A stretch of 47,238 bases of DNA from Terriglobales bacterium (GCA_015655585.1 JAATEV010000119.1:1-47238); one strand, 5' to 3'. Shown: positions 24,182-32,439, numbered from the stretch's first letter. A program made the numbers and translations. Notes: generated from the sequence alone by a model not told the origin.

Positions 24182-25615
24182 TTATCTTCTGTTGTCGGTG
24201 GCGGGTTCGGGGTGGATGAGGAGGCGGCTTACCTCGGGGACTTCGGCCTTGAAGGTGTTTTCGAGCGCTGTGATGATGGCGTGGACTTCGGACATGGGGA
24301 GGTCGTCGGGCAGGGTGCAGTGGCAGTTGACCTGGATGCGGTCGTGGATGCGGGTGATGAGGACTTCGTGGATGTCGAGGATCTGGGGGAAGGACTGGGC
24401 GACGCGACGGAGGTGGTCTACGAGCTGGCGGTCGTGTTCGAGAGAAGGTCGCTCGATGGTTGCGGTCTCGCTCTCGATGTGGGTGAGGATGGTGGAGACC
24501 TCGGGGACTTCGCGGCGGATGTTGGCTTCGAGCTGGGTGACGAGGGCGTGGGCGTCGCTGAGGCTCATGGTCTCGGCGACTTCGAGGTGTTGTTCGAGGT
24601 GGAGCTGGTGGTTGTACTCTTGCAGGCTGACGTCGTGAACGTTGAGGTTGGAGCGGGCGGCGACGGCGCGGATGCGGTCGTGGATGCTCTCGGAGCGGTC
24701 GGCGAGGGGGACGGGGTGGACGACGACGTCGGCTCCGGGAAGGTGGCGCTGGACGGCGGCGGTGGCGGACTGGGTGATCTGCTCGGTGCGCTGGAAGGTG
24801 AGGTTGCGCGGCATCCCGAGAGTGACGTCGGCGAAGTAGTCGGGGCCGGAGCGGCGGGTGCGGACGCGCTCGACGGAGAGGACGCCGTCGATGGCGGCGA
24901 GGTCGCGCATCATGTCGCGGTTCTGGGCGCGGGCCTCGGGCGGAGTGGCGTCGGTGAGGGCGTCGAGGGTGGTGCGGGCGAGGCGGTAGGTGACGTGAAG
25001 GATGACGGCGGAGACGACGATGGCGGCGATGGGGTCGGCCAGTTCGAGGGCGCGGATGTTGAGGATCTGGCCGGTGTAGCTGGCGGCGAGGCCGAAGAGG
25101 ACGGCGAGCGAGGCCCAGATGTCGGTGCTGAAGTGGAGGGCGTCGGCGGCGAGAGCTTCGCTGTTGGTCTCGCGGGCGATACGGAGGAGCTTGCGGGAGC
25201 GGGTGTAGTCGACGGTGATGGAGAGGAGGAGGACGGCGAAGGGCCAGATGGAGAAGTTGAGGGAGAGATGCTGGCGGAGGGCGATGCGGTGGATGGCCTC
25301 GGTGAGAATCCAGATGCAGGAGGTGAGCATGAGGACGGTCTCGAAGGCGGCGGAGAGGCTTTCGATCTTGCCGTGGCCGTAGGTGTGGTCGGCGTCGGCG
25401 GGACGGTCGGCGGCTCGGATGGAGAAGAAGGTGATGGCGGAGGCGATGAGGTCGATGCCGGAGTGGGCGGCCTCGGAGATCATGCCGAGCGAGCCGGTGA
25501 GGATGCCGGTGATGAACTTGAGCAGGGTGACTCCGGCGGCGGCGAAGACGGAGAAGAGCGCGGCCGAGCTTTTGGATCTCTGCGGAGTGGTCTGGGGCTT
25601 GGCCGTTTGCGTCAT
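24182..25615 (-). CDS. Cation diffusion facilitator (CDF) metal exporter with extended C-terminus
   Basis: 477 residues; usual CDF proteins are about 300. Six transmembrane helices hold the two metal-site motifs SEAAHSGIDLIAS (HxxxD, helix 2) and ADALHFSTDIWASL (HxxxD, helix 5), a pattern typical of zinc/cobalt members. The loop motif HTYGHGKIESL is also present. The cytoplasmic part repeats a ferredoxin-like dimerisation module three times: about residues 237-302 (ending DVVVHPVPL), 312-385 (ending STILTHIES) and 398-472 (ending RLLIHPEP). Normally one such module is present. A hairpin repeat directly follows the stop codon and an inverted-repeat cassette lies upstream of the start. Metal specificity not proven. 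Confidence 0.9.
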   Translation of the reverse strand: MTQTAKPQTTPQRSKSSAALFSVFAAAGVTLLKFITGILTGSLGMISEAAHSGIDLIASAITFFSIRAADRPADADHTYGHGKIESLSAAFETVLMLTSCIWILTEAIHRIALRQHLSLNFSIWPFAVLLLSITVDYTRSRKLLRIARETNSEALAADALHFSTDIWASLAVLFGLAASYTGQILNIRALELADPIAAIVVSAVILHVTYRLARTTLDALTDATPPEARAQNRDMMRDLAAIDGVLSVERVRTRRSGPDYFADVTLGMPRNLTFQRTEQITQSATAAVQRHLPGADVVVHPVPLADRSESIHDRIRAVAARSNLNVHDVSLQEYNHQLHLEQHLEVAETMSLSDAHALVTQLEANIRREVPEVSTILTHIESETATIERPSLEHDRQLVDHLRRVAQSFPQILDIHEVLITRIHDRIQVNCHCTLPDDLPMSEVHAIITALENTFKAEVPEVSRLLIHPEPATDNRR

Positions 25616-25641
25616 CGTAGAGATGCTACATGGTGAGGGTG

Positions 25642-25862
25642 AAAGGCGTAACGGTGATCAAAGGGATAAAGGCTGATTTTTAAATGCCGACCGCGGATGG
25701 CGCGGATTTTCATGGATGAAAGGCGATTTTAAAGACGGATTCAAAAACAAAAACGCAATGGCAAATGATTTGAGGTTGGGTTGTTATGTTTTGATGCTTC
25801 TTCTTTTTCAAAAATCAGCTTTGATCAGTTTTAAAGATCATTTTGATCACCGTTACGCCTTT
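25642..25862. repeat. Inverted-repeat cassette (GTAACGG cassette, copy 2), overlapping the menG stop
   Basis: AAAGGCGTAACGGTGATCAAA (positions 25642-25662, 21 bp) is exactly complementary to 25842-25862. Between the arms lie a GCGGAT-type unit (CCGCGGATGGCGCGGAT, near 25688), an AT-rich stretch and further short matches (CTGAT/ATCAG). The left arm repeats 10121-10155 almost base for base. The right arm contains the menG stop codon, TAA at 25853-25855 on the minus strand, and the codons for its last residues. Confidence 0.75.
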
Positions 25863-26632
25863 TTTGTGGCTTGGTAGAGGCCTGCGGTGCCTAGGGTGTA
25901 GCTGGTCCAGTGGGCCTGGGTGAAGCCTGCTTCGCGGATGAGCTGCAACATGCGTGGCGGGCGGGGGAAGCGCTCGACCGAGGCGGGAAGGTAGCGGTAG
26001 GCTGCGGGGGTGCCGGAGATGAGGCCGCCTAGTCTGGGCAGGATGGTTTTGAAGTAGAGGTTGTAGAGCGCGCCGGTGAGGCCCTCGGGCTGGTTGCAGT
26101 CCAGGATGCCTATCTGGCCTCCGGGGCGGAGGATGCGGTGGAGCTCGGCTAGACCTGCCTCGTAGTTGGCCAGGTTGCGGAAGCCGAAGGCAGAAGTTAC
26201 GAGATCGACGGAGTTGTCCGCGATGGGGAGATGCAGGGCGTCGGCCTCGATGGGGATGATGTTGTGGGGTGCGAACTTTTCGGCTCCGCGCGCGAGCATC
26301 TGGTGGGAGAAGTCTACGGCTAAGATGGGCGCGGCTTCGGGGGCGGCGGGGCGGTGGCGGTAGAGGGCCATCGTCATATCGCCGGTTCCGCAGCAGAGAT
26401 CGAGCACGACGGACTCGGGACGCTGGAGGACGGGGCGGAAGACTCGGGCGGTGCGGGTCCACCAGGAGCGGTCGAGCCCGGCGGAGAGGAGGTGGTTGGC
26501 GCGGTCGTAGGTGGGGGCGATGGTGTCGAACATCTGCTGGACGTTCGCGGCGGCGGAGTCCTCGGTGGTTGCGCCGATGGGGCGGGCCCCGGTGGAGAGC
26601 TCGTGCTCGGGTTTGGTTTGAGCGAGGCTCAT
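25853..26632 (-). CDS. menG: Demethylmenaquinone methyltransferase (MenG/UbiE)
   Basis: SAM-dependent C-methylation of demethylmenaquinone, the last step of menaquinone synthesis. 259 residues. [21 protein letters not shown] is the UbiE N-terminal signature, [16 protein letters not shown] is motif [21 protein letters not shown] carries the UbiE signature FGFRN, and [15 protein letters not shown] is motif VI. The first 28 residues are a variable extension. Its ATG overlaps the aroB stop (26629-26632), so the two are coupled. The last codons and stop come from a repeat arm, giving the end ATKKA. Confidence 0.95.
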   Translation of the reverse strand: MSLAQTKPEHELSTGARPIGATTEDSAAANVQQMFDTIAPTYDRANHLLSAGLDRSWWTRTARVFRPVLQRPESVVLDLCCGTGDMTMALYRHRPAAPEAAPILAVDFSHQMLARGAEKFAPHNIIPIEADALHLPIADNSVDLVTSAFGFRNLANYEAGLAELHRILRPGGQIGILDCNQPEGLTGALYNLYFKTILPRLGGLISGTPAAYRYLPASVERFPRPPRMLQLIREAGFTQAHWTSYTLGTAGLYQATKKA

Positions 26633-27750
26633 GACTTGCGCTTCTTTGTGGGGGTGGTCTGGCGGTGCATGAGGGAGAGCATGGATTCGGTGGCGGCGGT
26701 GAGCTCGGGCTCGGTTACGTCGCGGACGATCTCGGTTGTGCCGATGGCGGTGGGAAGGACGAAGGAGCGGATGCCGCTGCGGTTCTTCTTGTCGCGGGCG
26801 GTGAGGGCTACGAGGTTCTTTGCCGTGGCCTTGAAGGCGGGGATGGGGCCGTAGCGGAGGATGAGATTGGTTACTCGGTCGGCCTCTTTTGCCGAGAATG
26901 TGCCGCGAGCGCTGGCTACGTTCAGAGCGGCGATCATGCCCCAGGCTATGGCTTCGCCGTGGAGGAGCTGCTTGTAGTTGGTGGCGGCCTCGATGGCGTG
27001 GCCGATGGTGTGGCCGAAGTTGAGGATCATGCGCAGGCCGGACTCCTTCTCGTCCTTGCTGACGACATCGGCCTTGACGCGGACACTGGCGGAGACGACG
27101 CGAGTGAGAGAGGCGGGGTCTCCGGCGAGGATGGCTTCGGCGTTCTGCTCCATGTAGCGGAAGAGTCTGGCGTCGTAGATGACTCCGGCTTTGAGGGACT
27201 CTTGCAGCCCGGCGCGTAGCTGGGCGGCGGGCAGGGTGGCGAGGACGTTGGTGTCGGCGAAGACGGCCTGCGGGTGGTGGAAGCTGCCGATGAGGTTTTT
27301 GCCGGTGGCGAGGTTGACGCCGGTCTTGCCGCCGATGGAGGAGTCTACCTGCGCTAGCAGCGTAGTGGGAACCTGCACGTAGCGGATGCCGCGCATGTAG
27401 ATGGCGGCGAGGAAGCCGGTGATGTCGCCGATGACGCCGCCGCCGAAGGCGATGAGGATGGAGTCGCGGTCGGCCCCGGAGTGTGAGAGCTGCTCGGCGA
27501 GGGACTCGACGCTGGCGAGGCGTTTGTGACGCTCGCCCGCGGGAAGGAAGAGGACGGTGGGGGCTTCTTTGAAGCTGGCGAGGAAAGATTTATGCCAGAG
27601 GCCCCAGATCTCGGGCGAGGTGACGACGAAGACGCGCAGAGGTTTGCCGGGGTTGAGCTTTTTGAGCCGCGATTCGAGGGTTTGGAGCAGACCGGCGGCA
27701 ATGGTGACGTTGTAGCTGGCAGAGGGCGTCTTGACGGGGATCACGGGCAC
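26629..27750 (-). CDS. aroB: 3-dehydroquinate synthase
   Basis: NAD-dependent second step of the shikimate pathway, making 3-dehydroquinate from DAHP. 373 residues from GTG 27750 ([15 protein letters not shown]). The nucleotide-binding and active-site blocks are [20 protein letters not shown] and [20 protein letters not shown], and the zinc ligands lie in [10 protein letters not shown] and [13 protein letters not shown]. The frame is open to TTG 27810, which would add 20 residues without family features. TACCAT (27760-27765 on this strand) resembles a -10 hexamer just before GTG 27750 and supports that start with almost no leader. It is coupled to menG by a 4-base overlap. Confidence 0.95.
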   Translation of the reverse strand: MPVIPVKTPSASYNVTIAAGLLQTLESRLKKLNPGKPLRVFVVTSPEIWGLWHKSFLASFKEAPTVLFLPAGERHKRLASVESLAEQLSHSGADRDSILIAFGGGVIGDITGFLAAIYMRGIRYVQVPTTLLAQVDSSIGGKTGVNLATGKNLIGSFHHPQAVFADTNVLATLPAAQLRAGLQESLKAGVIYDARLFRYMEQNAEAILAGDPASLTRVVSASVRVKADVVSKDEKESGLRMILNFGHTIGHAIEAATNYKQLLHGEAIAWGMIAALNVASARGTFSAKEADRVTNLILRYGPIPAFKATAKNLVALTARDKKNRSGIRSFVLPTAIGTTEIVRDVTEPELTAATESMLSLMHRQTTPTKKRKS

Positions 27751-27880
27751 GATATGTCTATGGTATCGCAGGGGGCGTGATGCTCCGGAAGAGCCTGGAG
27801 ATGGATTCAAGCGAGTTTTTAAAGGGCCGGGATGAAGAGGATGCTAAAAAAGGCAGTTGTGGCATGTCAGGAAAAGACCC

Positions 27881-27933
27881 GGGGCTGAAGCCCCTTTCTC
27901 TTTGTTGGGTTTTTCGCAGGGCTAAAGCCCTGC
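27881..27933. repeat. Two GGGCT-AAGCCC palindromes between divergent aroB and nadB
   Basis: GGGGCTGAAGCCCC (27881-27894) and GCAGGGCTAAAGCCCTGC (27916-27933) are perfect hairpins sharing the core GGGCT(G/A)AAGCCC, 22 bases apart. The surrounding 225 bases between the divergent genes hold no gene. The arrangement resembles REP-type palindromic units. A role as terminator is unlikely, because no transcript should end here. Confidence 0.5.
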
Positions 27934-28035
27934 GCTAATCCCAAATACAAATACAAAGACAAAGGCAGGGACAGAGACTTTTTCAGCAGCCTCTGAAGCC
28001 GTGCCCTTTCAAAGCACACCCTGTAGCATTGTTGT

Positions 28036-29601
28036 ATGGAACGTTTTGATTTTCTGGTGATTGGCGCCGGGATTGCGGGATTGAGCGCGGCGATTCGTCT
28101 GGCTCAGTCGGGCACGGTGCTGGTGGTGACGAAGGAGGAGCTGGCGGAGTCGAATACGGCTTATGCGCAGGGTGGGATCGCCGTGGCTATGGGCGGCGAG
28201 GAGGACGTTGCGCTGCATCTGGAAGACACGCTGGCGGCGGGCGATGGGCTGGTGAACCGCGAGGCGGCGAAGGTGCTGGTTGAGCAGGGGCCGCAGCGGG
28301 TGGAGGAGTTGCTGGAGTGGGGTACGGCGTTCGATCGTTATCCCAACGGCAAGAACGGGGAGCACGGCGAGTTGATGAGGACGCGCGAGGGCGCGCACAG
28401 CCGGTCGCGGATTCTTCATGCGAATGGGGACGCTACGGGCAGGGAGATCGCCGTGTCGCTGCTGCGGCATGTGCGGGAGATTGAAAATATCGAGCTGATG
28501 GAGTGGACCACGGGAGTGGACCTTGTGGTCGAGGCCGGGCGAGTGGTCGGCGTTACTCTGCTGGACGGCGAGGGCGGGCTGCGGATGGTGCAGGCGAAGG
28601 CGATCCTGCTGGCCAGCGGCGGCGCGGGGCAGGTTTATAGCGACACGACGAATCCGCATGTAGCTACGGGCGACGGGATCGCAATGGCGTACCGCGCAGG
28701 CGCGGCGGTGAGCGATATGGAGTTCTACCAGTTCCATCCGACGGCGTTCAGTTGGCCGGATGCGCCGCGATTCCTGATGAGCGAGGCTCTGCGGGGCGAG
28801 GGCGCGTATCTGGTGAATGCGGCGGGGGAGCGGTTCATGGAGCGGTATCATCCGCTGCTGGAGCTGGCTCCGCGGGACGTGGTGGCGCGGGCGATTACAC
28901 GCGAGGGCATGGATGGCCCAGTGTATCTGGACATGCGGCACGTGAAGAAGGATTTGCAGGCGCGATTTCCGGGGATTTCGCGGTTTCTGGCGAAGTATGG
29001 GCTGGAGCTGGGGCGCGACCTGATCCCGGTGCGTCCGGCGGCGCACTACCTGATGGGCGGCATCAGGACGGACGTGCATGGACGGACGACTCTGCCGGGG
29101 TTGTATGCGGCTGGCGAGGCGGCCTGCACGGGCGTGCATGGGGCGAATCGGCTGGCGAGCAACTCGCTGCTGGAAGGGCTGGTCTTTGGCGCGCTGGCGG
29201 CGGAGTCGATGATTGCGGAGAAGAGCGCGGGGCTGAATGGGTCGGGGTTGGCGGCGGTGCCTCCGGCGAGCGATGGCGTGGTGACGAGCGAAGAGGCTAC
29301 GGAGCGTTGGATTCAGGAGCTGCGCGAGCTGATGTGGCGGTATGCCGGGCTGCTGCGGGACAGAAGCGGGCTGGAGACTGCCCAGAGGGGGCTGGAGGCT
29401 CTGAAGAGGAGTGAGCCGAAGGGGCTGTTCCGGCGGGCGCTTGAGGCGCGGAACCTGCTGGTGGTGGCGGAGCTGATCGTGGCCTCGGCGCTGGGACGCG
29501 AGGAGAGCAGGGGCGCTCACTACCGCAATGACTTTCCGCTGCGGGACGAGGTTGCGCGGCACTCAGTGATGCAGCAGGGGAGGCTGGAGTTTGTCGCTTA
29601 G
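28036..29601 (+). CDS. nadB: L-aspartate oxidase
   Basis: FAD enzyme oxidising L-aspartate to iminoaspartate, first step of de novo NAD synthesis. 521 residues. The Rossmann FAD motif is FLVIGAGIAGLSAAIRLA at the N-terminus. Then come NTAYAQGGIAVAMG, ASGGAGQVYSDTTNP, EFYQFHPTAF and RPAAHYLMGGI with GANRLASNSLLEGLVFG, the conserved flavin and substrate segments of the succinate dehydrogenase/NadB family. The C-terminal helical domain contains RNLLVVAELIVASAL. The start ATG 28036 is the only one compatible with the FAD motif. NadA, which uses its product, is encoded at 35306. Confidence 0.96.
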   Translation: MERFDFLVIGAGIAGLSAAIRLAQSGTVLVVTKEELAESNTAYAQGGIAVAMGGEEDVALHLEDTLAAGDGLVNREAAKVLVEQGPQRVEELLEWGTAFDRYPNGKNGEHGELMRTREGAHSRSRILHANGDATGREIAVSLLRHVREIENIELMEWTTGVDLVVEAGRVVGVTLLDGEGGLRMVQAKAILLASGGAGQVYSDTTNPHVATGDGIAMAYRAGAAVSDMEFYQFHPTAFSWPDAPRFLMSEALRGEGAYLVNAAGERFMERYHPLLELAPRDVVARAITREGMDGPVYLDMRHVKKDLQARFPGISRFLAKYGLELGRDLIPVRPAAHYLMGGIRTDVHGRTTLPGLYAAGEAACTGVHGANRLASNSLLEGLVFGALAAESMIAEKSAGLNGSGLAAVPPASDGVVTSEEATERWIQELRELMWRYAGLLRDRSGLETAQRGLEALKRSEPKGLFRRALEARNLLVVAELIVASALGREESRGAHYRNDFPLRDEVARHSVMQQGRLEFVA

Positions 29602-29628
29602 GGGACTGACTGCGGGTGAGGCCGGACG

Positions 29629-29862
29629 ATGAAGGTGGATCGGGAACTGGCGAGGTTGCTGGCTGCGATTCTGGTCGCGGGGATCAGCTTCTGCGTGGTG
29701 GCGGGAGCGATCTTCTACAGAATGGCGGACGTGCGGGCGAACGGCTGGCTGCATGGCGGCCCTACGATGCTGGCGGCTGCCATGGCGGGACTGTTTGCGG
29801 GTGGGCTGGTGGCGATGATTGTGCTGATTCTGCTGTTGCGGTGGGCGAACCGGCGGGGTTGA
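29629..29862 (+). CDS. Small two-helix membrane protein of unknown function
   Basis: 77 residues from ATG 29629. Two hydrophobic helices (LAAILVAGISFCVVAGAIFY and MLAAAMAGLFAGGLVAMIVL) are joined by a short loop with RMADVRANGWLHGGP. The C-terminus is basic (RWANRRG). Resembles the small DUF-type membrane proteins found next to biosynthetic genes, but no family recognised. It follows nadB by 27 bases on the same strand and is probably co-transcribed. GATGAAGG overlaps the start as a possible ribosome-binding site. Confidence 0.6.
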   Translation: MKVDRELARLLAAILVAGISFCVVAGAIFYRMADVRANGWLHGGPTMLAAAMAGLFAGGLVAMIVLILLLRWANRRG

Positions 29863-29877
29863 TTCTCCCGCCGGGTT
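29848..29877. terminator. Possible hairpin terminator between convergent genes
   Basis: AACCGGCGGG (29848-29857) pairs with CCCGCCGGGTT (29867-29877), with one bulge and a nine-base loop. It lies at the end of the small membrane-protein gene and before the 3' end of the minus-strand PepSY-type gene. It lacks a T-run on the plus strand, so intrinsic termination is uncertain. Confidence 0.35.
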
Positions 29878-29893
29878 GCGGATTTGGTGGGGA

Positions 29894-30412
29894 TTAAAAA
29901 ATTGTCAGGACGATGGGGATGACGGTGCCCGCGATGAGGAGCGTGGTGATCACGGTCCGGTTGCGGGAGTACTTGTAGGACATATAGAGCCCGGTGAGGG
30001 TGGAGATGAAGAGCCCGATGGAGACGAGGAGGAAGAAGATCTTCAGGGGCAGGGCGTTGTGGGGCTTGGGCGCTGGCGCGGGGGCGTCGGCTGGCCTGGC
30101 GTCTGCGGAGTGGGGCTTGTCTTTATCATCCTTGCCCGTTCCGGCGGATTTGTCTGCGGGTTTGTCTGCGGATTTGTCTGAGGGCGGTGGGGCTTTGTGG
30201 GGTTGCAGCACGGGGGTTTGCTTTTTGTGGATCTGGGCGAGGGTCATGGCCCAAGAGGGTGGCTTGTAGCTGCTGCCGCGAGTGGTCTCGTGGAGGCTGA
30301 AGGTCTGGAGGGCTCCGGTAAAGGCGAAGAAGAGCAGGGCAGGGGCGATGAAGACGCCGAGATAAAGGTGGATCTGCCGAAAGAGCTTCAGAAGAGCATG
30401 AGAAGAGGACAT
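29894..30412 (-). CDS. PepSY-associated transmembrane protein
   Basis: 172 residues from ATG 30412 (MSSSHALLKLFRQIHLYLG); a GTG at 30427 would add five. Helix 1, with RQIHLYLGVFIAPALLFFAFTG, matches the first helix of PepSY-TM proteins, whose His/Tyr pattern resembles heme- or iron-reductase partners. A long extracytoplasmic linker of Lys, Asp, Ala and Pro follows, with near-repeats of DKSADKPADKSA. Two more helices follow (LKIFFLLVSIGLFISTLTGLY and ITTLLIAGTVIPIVLTIF). The full PepSY peptidase-inhibitor domain is missing, so this is a short form. A 21-bp palindrome lies just upstream. Confidence 0.7.
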   Translation of the reverse strand: MSSSHALLKLFRQIHLYLGVFIAPALLFFAFTGALQTFSLHETTRGSSYKPPSWAMTLAQIHKKQTPVLQPHKAPPPSDKSADKPADKSAGTGKDDKDKPHSADARPADAPAPAPKPHNALPLKIFFLLVSIGLFISTLTGLYMSYKYSRNRTVITTLLIAGTVIPIVLTIF

Positions 30413-30438
30413 GATTTCTTTGTACACAAGGATTTCAA

Positions 30439-30459
30439 ATACGACAAGTTAAGTCGTAT
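30439..30459. promoter_or_regulatory. 21-bp palindrome, candidate repressor operator
   Basis: ATACGAC (30439-30445) and GTCGTAT (30453-30459) are perfect 7-bp inverted arms around AAGTTAA. The site lies 12 bases upstream of the GTG and 27 upstream of the ATG of the minus-strand PepSY-type gene, and 26 bases past the terC stop. Position and size fit a dimeric repressor site. The arms resemble TACNAC/GTNGTA sites of BlaI/MecI-type repressors, but the regulator is not identified. Confidence 0.4.
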
Positions 30460-30485
30460 ATGAAGTTTCTTGTTGCTTCGAGAGG

Positions 30486-31421
30486 CTAGTGGCCCCCTAC
30501 TGCGGGGGAGATGGTGTCCTTCCAGAGCAGGGAGAGCAGGATAGTGATGCCGAGCAGGGTGACGATGACGCCGAGCGAGACGAGGGGACCGATCTCGATC
30601 CAGTGGTGGGCGATCATCTTGAGGGCAGCAAAGGCGAGGACGGCGGCGAGGCCGTAGTGGAGATAGCGGAGGCGATTGAGCAGGTGAGCGAGCAGGAAGA
30701 AGAGCGAGCGCAGCCCCATGACGGCCATGATGTTCGACGTGTAGGCGAGGAAGGGCTGGGTGGTGATGGAGAGGACGGCGGGGATGGAGTCGAGGGCGAA
30801 GACGATGTCGGTGAACTCGATGGCGATGAGGGCGAGACCGAGGACGGACATCATGGGGCGGCCGTTCTCGCGGACGAAGAAGCTATCCTGCCGGAGGCTG
30901 ACGGGATGGATGCGGGAGACCCAGTTGATCCAGGTGGGCGGCTTCGCCTCGTCCTCGTGGTCGGAGGGGAGGACGAGCCGGACGGAGGCGTAGAGGAGGA
31001 TGGAGGCGAAGACATAGCTGATCCACGAGAAGCGGGTGAGCAGGCCGATTCCGGCGGCGATGAAGGCTCCGCGCATGACGATGGCCCCGGCGACTCCCCA
31101 GAAGAGGACCTTGGGCTGGTTGGGAGGGAGGATGCGGAAGGCGCGGAAGAGCAGAAGGAAGACGAAGAGGTTATCGACCGAGAGGGTCTCCTCGATGGCG
31201 TATCCGGCGAGGTACTGGGTGGTGGAGGGGCCGCCGTAGGCGCGGTAGATGAAGCCCGCGAAGGAGAGAGCGGCGGTGATCCAGAGGATGGTGGCGGCGA
31301 CGGCGGTGGAGTGCGTCTTCTCCGGAGAGCGGCGGCTTGCGTAGATCAGCTCGCAGGCGAGCAGCACGACGACGAAGATATGAAAGCCAACCCAGTGGCT
31401 GATGGGAGTTTGGGAGAGCAT
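30486..31421 (-). CDS. TerC/Alx-family membrane protein (metal exporter)
   Basis: 311 residues with about nine hydrophobic helices. TerC-family signatures are AIEETLSVDNLFVFLLLFRAF near residue 75, with its acidic metal-coordinating residues, and IAIEFTDIVFALDSIPAVLS near residue 200, the mirrored acidic repeat. FLAYTSNIMAVMGLRSLFFLL is the conserved downstream block. Family members export manganese (Alx, MntP-like function) or act in tellurium resistance and membrane-protein metalation. The length and internal repeat are normal. No yybP-ykoY-type manganese riboswitch is visible before it. A small membrane protein gene lies 54 bases upstream. Confidence 0.92.
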   Translation of the reverse strand: MLSQTPISHWVGFHIFVVVLLACELIYASRRSPEKTHSTAVAATILWITAALSFAGFIYRAYGGPSTTQYLAGYAIEETLSVDNLFVFLLLFRAFRILPPNQPKVLFWGVAGAIVMRGAFIAAGIGLLTRFSWISYVFASILLYASVRLVLPSDHEDEAKPPTWINWVSRIHPVSLRQDSFFVRENGRPMMSVLGLALIAIEFTDIVFALDSIPAVLSITTQPFLAYTSNIMAVMGLRSLFFLLAHLLNRLRYLHYGLAAVLAFAALKMIAHHWIEIGPLVSLGVIVTLLGITILLSLLWKDTISPAVGGH

Positions 31422-31475
31422 CGCTTACTTGGATGCTACAGGGGGACGGCTGAGGAAAAGCTTAGTGAGCCAAGA

Positions 31476-31712
31476 TTAGCGATCTGTCCATGTGGCGGGC
31501 TGCGGAGGATGGGCTCCGCTGGCGATGACGGAGTAGAGGATGTAGACGGAGCCCGCGAGCAGGGTCCACATGAGGGAAGAGAGGGCCAGGGTGCGGAGGA
31601 CCTCGCCTGCGGCGCGGAGGCGAGGGGTGCGGGGCGGGACGCTGCCGGGACGGAAGCGCTGGTCGAGATCTCTGAAGCGGGATTGGACGTCGGAAAACGC
31701 AGGGGTAGCCAT
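31476..31712 (-). CDS. Small single-helix membrane protein of unknown function
   Basis: 78 residues from ATG 31712: a polar, Arg-rich N-terminus (FRDLDQRFRPGS...), one hydrophobic helix (LALSSLMWTLLAGSVYILYSVI) and a short Pro-rich tail. No family recognised. It lies 54 bases upstream of terC on the same strand and is probably co-transcribed with it. The region between 31713 and 31929, shared with the divergent DUF3761 gene, should hold both promoters. It contains the palindrome CCCCTTTTGGGG near 31791 but no certain promoter. Confidence 0.55.
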   Translation of the reverse strand: MATPAFSDVQSRFRDLDQRFRPGSVPPRTPRLRAAGEVLRTLALSSLMWTLLAGSVYILYSVIASGAHPPQPATWTDR

Positions 31713-31929
31713 AATGTTTCCTTGATCGACATGGATCAGGCGGAAGATGAGATGGTTCCAGTAGAAATTTTCGGAGGTGTCCGGTCTATTCCCCTTTTGG
31801 GGTAGGAGTCTGCGGGTTTCTGGGGCCGATTCCGCTTTTCCAAATGACAGGTTTGGGGCGATGGGGTACGATTTGGACGTTGCTGCGCTAGAACTTAGCG
31901 ATAAAAAGATGATTCACGGGAGTCCCTCT

Positions 31930-32439
31930 ATGAAGAAAATGATTCGTTTGATGATGGTTGCGTCGGCCCTGATGGTGACGCACATGGCGTCCGCCCAGGC
32001 CGCACCGGCGGGTTCGACCGGCCAGTGTAAGGACGGCACGTATTCGACGGCCGCGAGCAAGCAGGGTGCGTGCCGCGGACACCAGGGCGTGAAGACGTGG
32101 TTCTCGGCTGCCGCTCCCGCCGCCGCTGCTCCTGTTGCCGCTCCGGCTGCCAAGCCTGCGACGCCTGCTCCGGTGGCTGCTCCCGCCCCGGCCCCGGCCC
32201 CGGCTCCTGCTACGGCCATGACTGCGATGAAGAAGACTTCTCCTGCTGCTGCGGCAGCGGCGCGTCCGCTAGCTGCGGGTGGCGGACCCGGCCTGGTGTG
32301 GGTGAACACGGCGAGCAACGTCTACCATTGCTACGGCAGCGACTACTACGGCAAGACCAAGGCGGGATCGTACATGTCCGAGGCCGATGCGAAGGCCAAG
32401 GGCGCTCATGCCGATCATGGCCATGCCTGCTCCAAGTAA
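31930..32439 (+). CDS. Exported DUF3761 protein with Ala/Pro linker
   Basis: 169 residues from ATG 31930. Signal peptide MKKMIRLMMVASALMVTHMASA. The DUF3761 module CKDGTYSTAASKQGACRGHQ holds two Cys. A linker of almost only Ala, Pro, Val and Lys follows, about 75 residues long. The C-terminal module, with VWVNTASNVYHCYGSDYYG then AKGAHADHGHAC, again has two Cys and several His. The conserved Cys and His could form disulfides or bind metal. Function unknown; location periplasmic or cell wall. The frame is open 51 codons upstream, but the signal peptide fixes the start. A strong terminator follows. Confidence 0.82.
   Translation: MKKMIRLMMVASALMVTHMASAQAAPAGSTGQCKDGTYSTAASKQGACRGHQGVKTWFSAAAPAAAAPVAAPAAKPATPAPVAAPAPAPAPAPATAMTAMKKTSPAAAAAARPLAAGGGPGLVWVNTASNVYHCYGSDYYGKTKAGSYMSEADAKAKGAHADHGHACSK

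Noticed and set aside
23570..25636. A plus-strand open frame of nearly 690 codons opposite the CDF gene
   Set aside because: It is antisense to a well-supported CDF exporter, is made almost only of Gly, Asp, Val, Glu and Ala from GC-rich complementary codons, and has no family features.
31422..31475. A manganese (yybP-ykoY) riboswitch before terC
   Set aside because: The gap is only 54 bases and lacks the conserved stems; the region before the upstream small gene also lacks a full motif.
31436..31732. Minus-strand 98-codon frame overlapping the small membrane-protein gene before terC
   Set aside because: Ser/Pro/Ala-rich and without a hydrophobic segment; the other frame gives a plausible single-helix membrane protein.
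30489..31805. A plus-strand open frame of 438 codons opposite terC
   Set aside because: Glu/Gly/Asp-rich mirror of the terC coding strand, no domain, and it would cover two supported genes.
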